Assembly: GCA_002239025.1 (NCBI GenBank)
Contig: MPNM01000007.1
Coordinates: 1-64,000, forward strand
DNA: 64,000 nucleotides
Origin: Chloroflexi bacterium bin125
GTDB lineage: Bacteria > Chloroflexota > Dehalococcoidia > Bin125
Reading direction: 5' to 3'
In this document: positions 53,131 through 62,339 of the stretch, in pieces
How the letters are laid out: each line of letters starts with the position of its first letter
How positions within the stretch are numbered: the first letter of the stretch is position 1
Notes under the pieces: model-generated
What the model saw: only the letters and a program-made list of their open reading frames with translations
Database searches by the model: none
What the model was told of the DNA's origin: nothing
Position numbers and translations under genes: made by a program

Positions 53131-54354
53131 CTAGTCGCCAGCCGCAGCCGATCCCTGACTGCCCACCGACGTGATGCCTGAGTCGTGCAGCCGCTCGATG
53201 TCGGGCCAGTCGTAGCCGAGGTTGAGCAGCTCGAGTTCGGTGTCCTGGCCCAGTTCCGGCGCTGACGATCGCACCGTCGTCTGCGTCTCGCTGAAGCTGA
53301 CCGGGATGCCAACAACCTTGTGATGCTCGAAGTGTGGATGCGGCGTTTCCTGCAGGTAGCCGTTGAGCCAGAAGTGATTGTCTTCGGCGACCTGCTCGTA
53401 GTCGTAGACCGGTCCGCATGGGATGCGCTTGGCGATCAGGCGCTCCAGCCACTCGTCGCGGGGTCGCTGCTTGAAGGTCTGCTCCAGCTCTGAGCGCAGC
53501 CATTCCTCGTTGTCTCGACGCGCGAACGGGTCAGTGGTGCGAGCGTCGGCGAGCAGGTCGGGGCGTTCCATCGCCTCGCAGAGCGGTGGCCAGCTCTTGG
53601 GGTCGAGCAGACCCATCGTGAACCATTCACCGTCGCTGCCCTGGTACCAACTGAAGGTTGCGGAGAACGAGCGTCCCGGTTTGAGGATCGGCTGATAGCT
53701 GCTGTGCAGATACGCCTGCAACGACAGCGCCTGCAACGTGAGCATTGCACCGAGTTGGGACACGTCAATCTTCTGACCGACGCCGTGCTGCGACCGAGCG
53801 AACAGCGCGGTCACGATTCCGTAGGCGAAGAGCAGCGAGCCGGTCTGGTCGGCCAGACCCCACGGCGCCGTGTACGGTCGCTCGCCCGGTCCGCCGCCGA
53901 GTGCGATCATCGCGCCCGACATCCCCTGGGCGACGACGTCAAATGAACCGCGGGTCGCCCACTCGCCCTCCGGACCGAAGCCTGAGTTTGTGGCGTAGAT
54001 GAGCTGCGGGTTGACCTGCTTGAGGTCGTCGTAGCCCAGCCCGATCGAATCGAGATAGCCGGGGCGGAAATTCTCCGCGAGTACGTCGGCGTCCTTAATC
54101 AGTCGATGCACAACATCAATCGCTCCGTCTGCTCGAAGGTCGAGCGTCATCGAGCGCTTGCCGCGATTGAGCGCCTCGAAGTAGGAGCAGAAGCCGTCGG
54201 CGCCGACACCGAGTTGGCGTCCCGGGTCGCCGTTGCCGGGCATTTCCACTTTCAACACATCGGCGCCCATGTCGGCCAGCATGGCAGTTGCGTGCGGGCC
54301 GTTCTGGTATCGAGTGAAGTCAACGACACGGATTCCTTCGAGCGGTGAGGGCAT
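53131..54354 (-). CDS. CaiB/BaiF-family (type III) CoA transferase
   Basis: The 407-residue protein starts at ATG 54354 with AAGGAGA upstream (MPSPLEGIRVVDFTRY). It has the family fold signatures: ADMGADVLKVEMPGNGDPGR, NRGKRSMTLDLR, ADVLAENFRPG, GFGPEGEW and ARRDNEEWL. The catalytic Asp expected near 169 is probably in SFDVVAQGMSG. It moves CoA between acids; substrate unknown. It is divergent from the family I CoA transferase pair, a likely acyl-CoA breakdown locus. Confidence 0.92.
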   Translation of the reverse strand: MPSPLEGIRVVDFTRYQNGPHATAMLADMGADVLKVEMPGNGDPGRQLGVGADGFCSYFEALNRGKRSMTLDLRADGAIDVVHRLIKDADVLAENFRPGYLDSIGLGYDDLKQVNPQLIYATNSGFGPEGEWATRGSFDVVAQGMSGAMIALGGGPGERPYTAPWGLADQTGSLLFAYGIVTALFARSQHGVGQKIDVSQLGAMLTLQALSLQAYLHSSYQPILKPGRSFSATFSWYQGSDGEWFTMGLLDPKSWPPLCEAMERPDLLADARTTDPFARRDNEEWLRSELEQTFKQRPRDEWLERLIAKRIPCGPVYDYEQVAEDNHFWLNGYLQETPHPHFEHHKVVGIPVSFSETQTTVRSSAPELGQDTELELLNLGYDWPDIERLHDSGITSVGSQGSAAAGD

Positions 54355-54422
54355 GATCAGTCTCCTTCGGGCGCAAGTGGTCTCAAGATATCGGATTGCC
54401 CCGAGCACGATAGGATCGGCGC

Positions 54423-55115
54423 ATGCTGGCAGAGGTATTCCAGACGCCCGATACGGCCGTCGCAGACATCGCGAACGGCGCGACGATCCTCGTTGGTGGA
54501 TTCGTTTCGGCAGGAACTCCCTCGAATCTGATCCGGGCGCTGTGTCGGACAGGGCAGACCGAGTTGACCGCAGTCGCCAACAACATCGGCCTTGGAGACC
54601 TATTGGATGAGCTCTGCGAAGAGCGCCAGTTGGCCAAGGTCATTGCGACATTTGCGATACGCGCATCGGGCACTCGACAGTCGCGCTTTGAATCTCAATA
54701 TCGGGCAGGCGAAGTCGAGCTGGAGCTAGTGCCGCAGGGCACGCTGATTGAACGGTTGCGAGCCGGCGGCGCTGGGCTCGGCGGCGTGCTGACCAAGACC
54801 GGACTCGGCACGATGATGGCCGAGGGCAAGGAGACACTCGAGATCGACGGCGAGCACTGGTTGCTGGAGCGTCCGTTGCGTGGCGATGTCGCGCTGATCA
54901 AAGCCTGGCGCGCTGATCATCACGGCAATCTGCAGTATCGCCTCGCCGGCCTCAACTTCAATCCGGTTATGGCGACCGCTGCCGACCTCGTGATCGCGGA
55001 AGTCGAGGAGATCGTTGAACCCGGTGCGATCGCGCCTGAGCAGGTCGGGACGCCCGCCGTATACGTCGATCGATTGGTCCAGTGCGACCCAATTCCCGTT
55101 CGCTGGGAGGGCTGA
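54423..55115 (+). CDS. Family I CoA transferase, subunit A
   Basis: The 230-residue protein has GGFVSAGTPSNLI (CoA-binding), then VPQGTLIERLRAGGAGLGGV and the LIKAWRADHHGNLQYR motif typical of AtoD/ScoA/GctA subunits. It overlaps no gene but sits one base before subunit B. Acetoacetyl-, 3-oxoadipyl- or glutaconyl-CoA type cannot be told by eye. Confidence 0.92.
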   Translation: MLAEVFQTPDTAVADIANGATILVGGFVSAGTPSNLIRALCRTGQTELTAVANNIGLGDLLDELCEERQLAKVIATFAIRASGTRQSRFESQYRAGEVELELVPQGTLIERLRAGGAGLGGVLTKTGLGTMMAEGKETLEIDGEHWLLERPLRGDVALIKAWRADHHGNLQYRLAGLNFNPVMATAADLVIAEVEEIVEPGAIAPEQVGTPAVYVDRLVQCDPIPVRWEG

Positions 55116-55116
55116 C

Positions 55117-55791
55117 GTGACCAACTCCCAACCGCCGACGGGTCTCAGCCGAGAGTTGATCGCTCTACGCGCCGCGCGTGAACTGGAGCCGGGTTCGGTC
55201 GTCAATCTGGGTATTGGACTGCCGACGCTGGTGGCGGGATTCGTTGAGCCGTCCGACGACATTCTCTTCCAGGCCGAGAACGGGATCCTGGGATATTCCG
55301 GTGTCTCGGAGTCGGACTTTGACTCCGATTTGATCAACGCCGGTGGACAACCGGTCAACCTCGTCGCCGGAGCCAGCTTCTTCGACACCGCCGACTCATT
55401 CGCCATGATCCGCGGCGGACACATTGACGCCGCAATTCTCGGCGGACTGCAGGTCTCGGCGCAGGGCGATCTGGCCAACTGGTACGTACCAGCCCGAGGC
55501 GGCGGCAGCGTGGGCGGCGCGATGGACCTTGCGGTCGGGGCGAAGAAGCTGATCATCGCGATGGCGCATGTTACGCGAGAAGGAGAGCCGCGAATCGTCG
55601 AAGCCTGTGACTATCCACTGACCGCAGAACGCTGCGTGGACGTGATCATCACCGATTATGCCGTCATTGATGTAACCGAGAGTGGATTCCAGCTTCGAGA
55701 AGTTGCGCCCGGTATCTCGGTCGGGGAAGTGATCGACTGGACCGGCGCTCCGGTGAATGTTTCAGGCGACGTGATCGAAATGTCACTCTGA
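55117..55791 (+). CDS. Family I CoA transferase, subunit B
   Basis: The 224-residue subunit starts at GTG 55117 behind GGGAGG. Catalytic glutamate lies in QAENGILGYSG. The strands VVNLGIGLPTLVAGF and GGHIDAAILGGLQVSAQGDLANW are family marks. With subunit A it forms the active heteromer. Confidence 0.93.
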   Translation: MTNSQPPTGLSRELIALRAARELEPGSVVNLGIGLPTLVAGFVEPSDDILFQAENGILGYSGVSESDFDSDLINAGGQPVNLVAGASFFDTADSFAMIRGGHIDAAILGGLQVSAQGDLANWYVPARGGGSVGGAMDLAVGAKKLIIAMAHVTREGEPRIVEACDYPLTAERCVDVIITDYAVIDVTESGFQLREVAPGISVGEVIDWTGAPVNVSGDVIEMSL

Positions 55792-55848
55792 CCGGATGAG
55801 TCGATGCGCTATTCTTGATGAGTATCGCTGCAACGTAGGGAGCGACTC

Positions 55849-56394
55849 ATGCGTGGTGTGTTCAAGGTGATCGGTCGGGGCGCACAGGTGTTGAGGCGTG
55901 GACCGGTCACGGTGCACTACCCCTACGAGAAGAAGCAGCTTCCCAAGCGAGCCCGCACCTTCCCCTACCTGATCTGGAATCATCAGCTCGAAGAGCCGAA
56001 CTGCACCGGCTGCGGCAAGTGCGCGGCGGCCTGTCCGGTCGACTGCATGACGACCTCGCTGACCAAGAACCCGGCGCACGCGGCAGGCAAGAGCAACCAC
56101 AAGTCAGTCATCGACGACTTCTACATCGACTTCGGTCGCTGCATGCGCTGCAACATCTGCGTCGAGGTCTGCCCATTCGACGCAATCGCGATGCTGCCAA
56201 TGTGGGAAGGCCACGAGCAGACGACGTACGACCGCCGAGAGCTCGTGATGGACCTCGACGATCTGCTCGCACCCAGCCGCGCCGATGTCGACCTGCCCTT
56301 CTGGATTCCCGAGACGATCCTCGAGAAGACAGAAAAGGAGCGGGTCAATCGCAAGCAGTTCGCAGCAGAGTTGGCTTCAGGCGAAGAAGAATAG
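55849..56394 (+). CDS. NuoI-like 2[4Fe-4S] ferredoxin protein
   Basis: The 181-residue protein has two ferredoxin motifs, CTGCGKCAAACPVDC and CMRCNICVEVCP, with the TVHYPYEKKQLPKRARTF lead-in typical of NuoI (complex I subunit). No other Nuo gene is nearby, so it is either an isolated paralogue or an electron carrier for the CoA-linked enzymes beside it. Confidence 0.88.
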   Translation: MRGVFKVIGRGAQVLRRGPVTVHYPYEKKQLPKRARTFPYLIWNHQLEEPNCTGCGKCAAACPVDCMTTSLTKNPAHAAGKSNHKSVIDDFYIDFGRCMRCNICVEVCPFDAIAMLPMWEGHEQTTYDRRELVMDLDDLLAPSRADVDLPFWIPETILEKTEKERVNRKQFAAELASGEEE

Positions 56395-56778
56395 CGCCCC
56401 CCTCGGTGCTCGCCCGAACGTAGCTTCCGTCATACCCGCGCTCCCTCGCGGGTATCTCGCAGAGTGCAGCACTCAGCACTGACGCCTTGGCCCGATGGGA
56501 GACCAATGCTTACAACCTGTTTGCGGTCGTTCCGATCTCCCTGTATGAGACTGATGCAAAACTCAGTCTCCCGTCCCCGCCCCCGAGCGGGGACCCGCTT
56601 TGGCTTGGCCCAGGCAGCACGGATCGGTTGCCGTTGACCAGATACCACAGACGGGCATTACCGCCGAGCAGCAGTCGGGGAAGGAGCGGGCCCCCGCTCG
56701 GAGGCGGGGGCGGTTGAGAGGTTACGCATCGGTCTCTGTAGGGGCGACCCTTGTGGTCGCCCGTGTTGGCTCTCGCGA
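56395..56778. repeat. Gene-free stretch filled with palindromic repeats
   Basis: Three different elements are packed here. Family E: ATACCCGCG/CGCGGGTAT hairpin, 56432-56455. Family B-like: an inverted pair from about 56564 (GTCCCCGCCCCCGAGCGGGG) to 56713 (CGGGCCCCCGCTCGGAGGCG). Family D: GGGCGACC-CTTGT-GGTCGCCC, 56742-56762, a perfect 8-bp stem. No gene is credible. Confidence 0.75.
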
Positions 56779-57567
56779 CTATTCCGCGCCCGGCAATCCT
56801 GAAAGCAGTTCGCTCACACGTGGCGCGACAAGCGCAACCCCGGCTGCCAGCCCAGTGTTGACCAGGATCCACGGCCAGTAGAGGTCTTCGGCGAGCCAAT
56901 CGACGCCGACACCGCTCTCGTCGAGGCCGAACTCCATCCACCAGTCAAGGAAGACGAACAGTACCAGCGCCACATTGAGCGGGCTGGCAATCGGTCCGTC
57001 AATGCCCTTGCCCGCGATCCAGCGAGCGACGAATGCAAACACAGCTAATGCGACAGCCCAGGTCCAGGCTGGCGAGGGATAGCTCACGTCGGCCTGCCAG
57101 ATGGCGAGGTTCATCCAAAAGTTCAAGAACGAGAAGACCAGCACCCAGATGACCAGTGGTCGTGTTGCATACGGAGCGAGCAAACGCGCGGCGATGACCG
57201 TCAGGATGAACATGAGTGAGAACGGCCAGAAGATTGGCTCGGCTGCGAAGCTGGCCGAGACTGATGAGTAGGACAGAATCACTTCGCAGATCATCAATCC
57301 CAGCACAGCCAGGACGACGGTCATGTTCTCAATGTCGCTCAACTTCCCCCGTAGGGGGCGCCAGGTGAGGATGCGGGCGATGATGACTGCTGTAAGGATT
57401 TCGGCGGCCCACCAGATTGACTGTTGGTCGACGTTGACCAGTTCGCCGATGGTCTCGAGCAGGAAGATCAGCGCTGCTGTCAGGATGACAAAGCGCCAAC
57501 TTGTGTCATCCCAGATGCCACGCGCCGTCCCGAGCGGATCGCTCAATAGCTGTTCGTGGTGTGGCAT
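56779..57567 (-). CDS. Polytopic membrane protein of unknown function
   Basis: The 262-residue protein starts at ATG 57567 (GGGGAGA upstream): MPHHEQLLSDPLGTARGIWD. It has about eight hydrophobic helices, many Trp residues, and no catalytic or transport motif I know. It is alone in its direction between the NuoI-like gene and the SDR genes. The upstream extension of the same frame overlaps an SDR gene and is not coding. Confidence 0.75.
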   Translation of the reverse strand: MPHHEQLLSDPLGTARGIWDDTSWRFVILTAALIFLLETIGELVNVDQQSIWWAAEILTAVIIARILTWRPLRGKLSDIENMTVVLAVLGLMICEVILSYSSVSASFAAEPIFWPFSLMFILTVIAARLLAPYATRPLVIWVLVFSFLNFWMNLAIWQADVSYPSPAWTWAVALAVFAFVARWIAGKGIDGPIASPLNVALVLFVFLDWWMEFGLDESGVGVDWLAEDLYWPWILVNTGLAAGVALVAPRVSELLSGLPGAE

Positions 57568-57673
57568 GGTCGTCTCCCCTCGAGACAGGTGTCTGATGTT
57601 GTGAACGTAGGCCTTTGAAATGGACGATGTCGTACGTTGCAGGCAACCCAGAACACAGACGAAGGAGCGATGT

Positions 57674-58477
57674 ATGGGTGTACTCGACGGCAAGGTTGCG
57701 CTGATTACAGGCGCGGCCTCAGGTATCGGCTTGGCGACAACACAACTCTTTGTTGAGGAGGGCGCACAGGTCGCGATGGTCGATCGCAACGCCGACCTGG
57801 TCAACGAAACCGCACGCGAGATCGGTTCCAGCGCGATGGCGATCAGTGGCGATGTGACGAACGAGGATGATGTCGCTGCGATGGTCGCGACCTGCGTCGA
57901 ACGTTTTGGACGCCTGGACATTGGCTACAACAACGCCGGGATCGCGGGTACTGCACCGATTCACGATCATGAACTGGGGCACTTCCAGCACGTCATCGAT
58001 GTCTGCTTGACTGGTGTGTTCCTGGGCCTCAAACATCAGTCGAAACAACTGATCGCGCAGGGCGAGGGCGGCTCGCTGATCAATACGGCCAGCATCAACG
58101 CGACCCAGGCGACGAAAGGTCTGAGTGCTTACTGCTCGGCCAAGGCAGGTGTGGCGATGCTGACCAAGGTTTCGGCGCTGGAGCTCGGTGAATACAACAT
58201 CCGGGTCAACGCGATCGGTCCGGGCCACACCGAAACGCCGCTCACAGCTCGCGCCCGCGATGTGGATGGGTTCGACGAGGCAATGATCGGCGCCACGCCG
58301 CTGGGCCGCCTAGGTCTACCAAACGACATCGCACAGATGGCCCTTTTCCTGGCCAGCGACGCCAGTCCCTGGGTCTCGGGACAGCTCATGTACGTCGACG
58401 GAGGAATCACGGTCAACGAGCTGCCGCCGGGCTTCAATCTGTTGGAGGCGCAACCACGGCAGCCCCGCGCGGACTGA
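57674..58477 (+). CDS. Short-chain dehydrogenase/reductase (SDR) 1
   Basis: The 267-residue classical SDR starts at ATG 57674 after GGAG. Cofactor motif TGAASGIG, NNAG, catalytic Ser in NTASIN and Y-x3-K in YCSAK are all present; D in VDRNAD after the second strand points to NAD(H). It oxidises or reduces an alcohol/carbonyl; substrate unknown. Closest relative is SDR 2. Confidence 0.93.
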   Translation: MGVLDGKVALITGAASGIGLATTQLFVEEGAQVAMVDRNADLVNETAREIGSSAMAISGDVTNEDDVAAMVATCVERFGRLDIGYNNAGIAGTAPIHDHELGHFQHVIDVCLTGVFLGLKHQSKQLIAQGEGGSLINTASINATQATKGLSAYCSAKAGVAMLTKVSALELGEYNIRVNAIGPGHTETPLTARARDVDGFDEAMIGATPLGRLGLPNDIAQMALFLASDASPWVSGQLMYVDGGITVNELPPGFNLLEAQPRQPRAD

Positions 58478-58510
58478 CCTGACAGCCTTCGCCATTTGCC
58501 GGATCCCTCC

Positions 58511-58631
58511 GGTCCCCTCTCCCTGAGGGAGAGGGTTAGGGTGAGGGCCGGGCCTGGCACAAGAGTGTGTCTTGCCAAAACAGGCGGACACGGGGACCCT
58601 CACCCCAGCCCTCTCCCAAAGGGAGAGGGAG
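58511..58631. repeat. MITE-like inverted repeat, family A, complete copy
   Basis: The left half (58511-58549) begins GGTCCCCTCTCCCTGAGGGA and ends GGGTGAGGGCC; the right half (58594-58631) begins GGACCCTCACCCCAGCCCTC and ends GGGAGAGGGAG. The halves are inverted copies, each with its own hairpin, about 120 bases in all, between SDR 1 and SDR 2. The single copy at 17784 equals the left half. Confidence 0.8.
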
Positions 58632-58688
58632 TATCTTCCTCATCTCGCTGAGAGGTCTTTCGCCCGACGCAACAGACTGGAGCAAACC

Positions 58689-59477
58689 ATGGGACAACTC
58701 GACGGAAAAGCGGCGCTGATCACCGGCGCGGCATCAGGAATTGGGCTGGCGGCAGCCAGGCGTTTCGCCGAGGAAGGCGCACAAGTGGCGCTGGCCGATC
58801 GCAACGCCGATGGCGCGGCCGAGGCGGCTCGCGAGATTGGCTCGCAGGCCATGGCGATCACCGCAGATGTGACCGATGAAGATGACGTCGCAAACATGGT
58901 GATGTCCTGCGTCAATCGGTTCGGCAGATTGGACATCGCGTTCAACAACGCCGGCATTGGCGGCTTCTCGCCGATCCAGGACTACCCACTGTCGCAATTC
59001 CAGCAGGTCATCGACGTCTGCCTGACCGGCGTGTTCCTCTGCATCAAGCACGAGTCTAAGCATCTGATCGAGCAGGGCTCGGGCGGCTCGATCATCAACA
59101 CCGCGTCATTGAACGCGATCCAGGCGACCGAAGGTCTGGCGGCCTACTGTTCGGCCAAGGCCGGAGTGGCGATGCTGACCAAGGTCTCGGCATTGGAGCT
59201 AGGCCGACACGATATCCGCGTCAACAGCATCGGTCCGGGACTGATCCGCACGCCCCTGACCGAAGGGCTACGGGTAGTGCCGGGCCTCGAAGACGCCTTC
59301 GCCGCCGAAGCGCCCTTGGGTCGAATTGGCGAGCCAGAGGATGTCGCTCAGCTCGCGCTCTGGTTGGCGTCGGACGCATCGTCGCTGATGACCGGCCAGA
59401 CCGTCCAACTCAACGGCGGCGCCGACATCAACAAGTACCCGCCGCTGTTCGAGTTCTTCGGCGACCGTCCGCAGTAG
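58689..59477 (+). CDS. Short-chain dehydrogenase/reductase (SDR) 2
   Basis: The 262-residue SDR starts at ATG 58689 (MGQLDGKAALITGAASGIG). It has ADRNAD (NAD preference), FNNAG, NTASLN and YCSAK. It is a paralogue of SDR 1 separated by a family A repeat. In-frame sequence upstream of this ATG comes from the repeat. Substrate unknown. Confidence 0.93.
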   Translation: MGQLDGKAALITGAASGIGLAAARRFAEEGAQVALADRNADGAAEAAREIGSQAMAITADVTDEDDVANMVMSCVNRFGRLDIAFNNAGIGGFSPIQDYPLSQFQQVIDVCLTGVFLCIKHESKHLIEQGSGGSIINTASLNAIQATEGLAAYCSAKAGVAMLTKVSALELGRHDIRVNSIGPGLIRTPLTEGLRVVPGLEDAFAAEAPLGRIGEPEDVAQLALWLASDASSLMTGQTVQLNGGADINKYPPLFEFFGDRPQ

Positions 59478-59535
59478 CTCCTAGACTGCCCTGCAGTTCG
59501 GCGGACGCCAGTCAGGGTCGGTCTGGAGGCGGAAG

Positions 59536-60432
59536 ATGCGGGAGTTCGAAGGCAAGACGGCGGTCGTCACTGGAGCCGCGAGTGGATTGGGACTCGCGTT
59601 TGCGCGGCGCTTCGCGGCTGAGGGTATGAACGTGGTCCTGGCCGACATCGAGGAAGACGCGCTCGACGTGCAGGTGCAACTCCTCCAGCAAGAGGAACGC
59701 AGCGTGTTGGGCGTAGTGGTCAACACCATGCGCCGCGAGATGCTGGAGAAACTGCGCCACCGCACGATCGCCGAGTTCGGCAATATCCACATCCTCTGCA
59801 ACAACGCCGGCGTGAGCGGACTTGACGATGCAGGCTTCGACGATGACGGAGAAGTCCGCGGACCTTGGGACGTTCCAGAAAGCACCTGGAACTGGGTCAT
59901 GGGAGTGAACTTCTGGGGCGTGCTCTTCGGCTGCCAGGTGTTCATTCCACACATGCTTGAACATGGCGAAGCCGGACACGTTGTCAACACCGGCTCGCTA
60001 GCTGGACTGGTGCCCAGCGGCGGCGCATATGGCGTGTCCAAGCACGGCGTGCTCGCCCTGACCGAAGGGATCTACCAGAGCTTTGAGGCGATGGGCGCCA
60101 ACCTCAGCGCGTCTGTCCTGTGCCCCGGCAGCGTCGATACCAACCTCGCACGGGCAGAGCGCAACCGTCCGTCCGAGTTTGGTGATCAGGTCGAACTCAG
60201 TGCTGCGGCCCATGAGGGCCTGCTCGCAATGCTCAGCGACGGCATGGATCCCGAGCAGGTCGCCGAGCTCGTCTTCGACGCAATTGTCGAGCAGCGCTGC
60301 TACATCCTGCCGCATTCGTCGTTGGATGATTTCGTGCGCGGACGCGTCGAGCACGTGCTCGCGCGTGGCGCGCCGGTCACACTCGACTTTGAAGAGATCA
60401 TGCGCTGCCGTGCGGCCGGCGAACAAGTCTGA
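59536..60432 (+). CDS. SDR 3, first of four tandem paralogues
   Basis: The 298-residue SDR (MREFEGKTAVVTGAASGLG) is longer than classical SDRs, with a C-terminal stretch reading CYILPHSSLDDFVRGRVEHV. CNNAG, the strongly conserved NWVMGVNFWGVLFG, NTGSLAG and YGVSKHG carry the cofactor and catalytic residues. ADIEED after strand two favours NAD(H). It is followed by three genes of the same kind; the group arose by tandem duplication. Substrate unknown. Confidence 0.92.
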   Translation: MREFEGKTAVVTGAASGLGLAFARRFAAEGMNVVLADIEEDALDVQVQLLQQEERSVLGVVVNTMRREMLEKLRHRTIAEFGNIHILCNNAGVSGLDDAGFDDDGEVRGPWDVPESTWNWVMGVNFWGVLFGCQVFIPHMLEHGEAGHVVNTGSLAGLVPSGGAYGVSKHGVLALTEGIYQSFEAMGANLSASVLCPGSVDTNLARAERNRPSEFGDQVELSAAAHEGLLAMLSDGMDPEQVAELVFDAIVEQRCYILPHSSLDDFVRGRVEHVLARGAPVTLDFEEIMRCRAAGEQV

Positions 60433-60452
60433 CAACCTGAGAAGAGCGACCA

Positions 60453-61349
60453 ATGAGAGAGTTCGGCGGCAAGACAGCGGTGGTCACTGGAGCGGCGAGC
60501 GGCATGGGTCTCGCGTTCGCCAGACGCTTCGCAGCCGAAGGCATGAACGTCGTCCTGGCAGACATCGAGCAGGATGCGCTCAATGCGCAGGTCGTGAGAC
60601 TTGAACAGGAAGAACGCAACGTCCTTGGCGTGGTCGTCGACACCATGCGTCGGGAAGCGCTGGAGAATCTCCGCGACCAGACGATTGCCGAGTTTGGCAA
60701 CATCCACATCCTGGTCAACAACGCAGGCGTCGCAGGCGGCGAGGATGCCGGCGTGTTCCCGGACGGCAGGGTCCAGGGCACCTGGCAAGTTCCGGACGAG
60801 ACCTGGAACTGGGTCATGGGAGTGAACTTCTGGGGCGTCCTCTACGGTCTCCAGGTCTTTATCCCGCACATGCTCGACCACGGTGAAGAGGGCCACATCG
60901 TCAATACTGCCTCGCTGGCCGGTCTGATGCCGGGCGGCGGTGCGTACAGCGTCTCGAAGCACGCTGTGTTGACGATGACTGAAGGGCTCTACCAGCAATT
61001 CCAGGCGATGGGCGCGAATCTCAGCGCGTCGGTGCTCTGTCCCGGCTTCGTCAACACCAACATCGGCCACGCCGATCGCAATCGGCCTGTGGAGTTTGGC
61101 GGCGAGTCTGAGCGCAGTGCCGAGCAGGAACAGGCGATCGCGTTCATGCTCGGCGGAGGCATGGATCCTGACCAGGTCGCCGACATAGTCTTCGACTCGA
61201 TCGTCGAACAGCGCTGCTACATCCTGCCCCATCCCGCCTGGGACGACGTCGTACAGGGGCGCGTCGAACACATCCTCGCCAGGCAGGCGCCGATCTCCGT
61301 CGACATGGAAGAGATGCTGCGCCGCCGAGCGGCGGGACAGGAAGTCTGA
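60453..61349 (+). CDS. SDR 4, tandem paralogue
   Basis: The 298-residue paralogue (MREFGGKTAVVTGAASGMG) has VNNAG, NWVMGVNFWGVLYG, NTASLAG and YSVSKHA. It starts 20 bases after SDR 3. Main differences from SDR 3 are in the loop after NNAG and the helix after the Y-x3-K, both near the usual substrate pocket. Confidence 0.92.
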   Translation: MREFGGKTAVVTGAASGMGLAFARRFAAEGMNVVLADIEQDALNAQVVRLEQEERNVLGVVVDTMRREALENLRDQTIAEFGNIHILVNNAGVAGGEDAGVFPDGRVQGTWQVPDETWNWVMGVNFWGVLYGLQVFIPHMLDHGEEGHIVNTASLAGLMPGGGAYSVSKHAVLTMTEGLYQQFQAMGANLSASVLCPGFVNTNIGHADRNRPVEFGGESERSAEQEQAIAFMLGGGMDPDQVADIVFDSIVEQRCYILPHPAWDDVVQGRVEHILARQAPISVDMEEMLRRRAAGQEV

Positions 61350-61381
61350 GCGGAAGCCCACACCAACAGGAGGACTGAATC

Positions 61382-62275
61382 ATGCGTGAGTTTGCAGGCA
61401 AGACGGCCGTCGTCACCGGAGGCGCGAGCGGGATCGGGCTGGCGATGGTCGAGCGCTTCGCCTCGGAGGGCATGAATGTCGTGCTTGCCGACATCCAGGA
61501 AGACGCGCTCCAGGCCCAGGTCCAGCGGCTGGAGCAGGAAGAACACTCGGTGATGGGGATCGTCGTGGACACGGTTCAGCGAGAATCGCTGGAGCGGGCT
61601 CGTGACGAGATTATCGAGCGATTCGGCAACATACATATCCTCTGCAACAACGCCGGCGTATTCAGTTTTCAGGACGCGATGGGGTTTGGTGATCAGGCGA
61701 TCAACGTCTGGGATGTGGAAGACAGGGTCTGGGAGTGGGTGATCGGAGTGAATTTCTGGGGCGTGCTGCATGGTGTGCAGACGTTCCTGCCACATATGGT
61801 CGGTCACGGAGAAGAAGGCCACGTCGTCAATACCTCATCGGTCGCCGGCATCACCCCGGGCGGCAGCGCCTACAGCGTCTCAAAGCACGGCGTCCTGACG
61901 TTGACGGAAGGGCTGCACCAGAATCTGGAGCAGATCGGCTCAAGGATTGGCGCATCAGTGCTCTGTCCGGGCGCTGTGCAGACCGAGATTATGAACGCCG
62001 ACCGCAATCGACCCGACGAGTACGGCGGTGCGGGCGAACGGTCGGAAGGGGAAGCCGCGGCGTACAACGCCTTCCTCGCAGGCGGTATCGATCCGGCCAA
62101 CGTGGCAGAGCAAGTGCTGCAAGCGATCATCGAGGAACGCTGCTACGTGCTGCCACATCCCGATTGGGACAACTTCGTGCGAGAGCGAGTCGAGAACATC
62201 CTTGCCCGGACGGTCCCGGCGACGCGAGATACTGCTGCATTGCTGCGCCGACAGGCACCAGGTGAGCAGAGGTAG
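61382..62275 (+). CDS. SDR 5, tandem paralogue
   Basis: The 297-residue paralogue (MREFAGKTAVVTGGASGIG) has CNNAGVF, WVIGVNFWGVLHG, NTSSVAG and YSVSKHG. AGGAGG lies before its ATG. It keeps the long C-terminus (CYVLPHPDWDNFVRERVENI). Confidence 0.92.
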   Translation: MREFAGKTAVVTGGASGIGLAMVERFASEGMNVVLADIQEDALQAQVQRLEQEEHSVMGIVVDTVQRESLERARDEIIERFGNIHILCNNAGVFSFQDAMGFGDQAINVWDVEDRVWEWVIGVNFWGVLHGVQTFLPHMVGHGEEGHVVNTSSVAGITPGGSAYSVSKHGVLTLTEGLHQNLEQIGSRIGASVLCPGAVQTEIMNADRNRPDEYGGAGERSEGEAAAYNAFLAGGIDPANVAEQVLQAIIEERCYVLPHPDWDNFVRERVENILARTVPATRDTAALLRRQAPGEQR

Positions 62276-62339
62276 GCGACGCTCGTAGACTGCGCGGATA
62301 ATCGCCCCACGACTCGGAATCAGTCTGAGAGGTTTGACA

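Noticed and set aside
57568-57921. N-terminal extension of the polytopic membrane protein
   Set aside because: It is antisense to SDR 1 and lacks hydrophobic segments; the ATG at 57567 has a good ribosome site.
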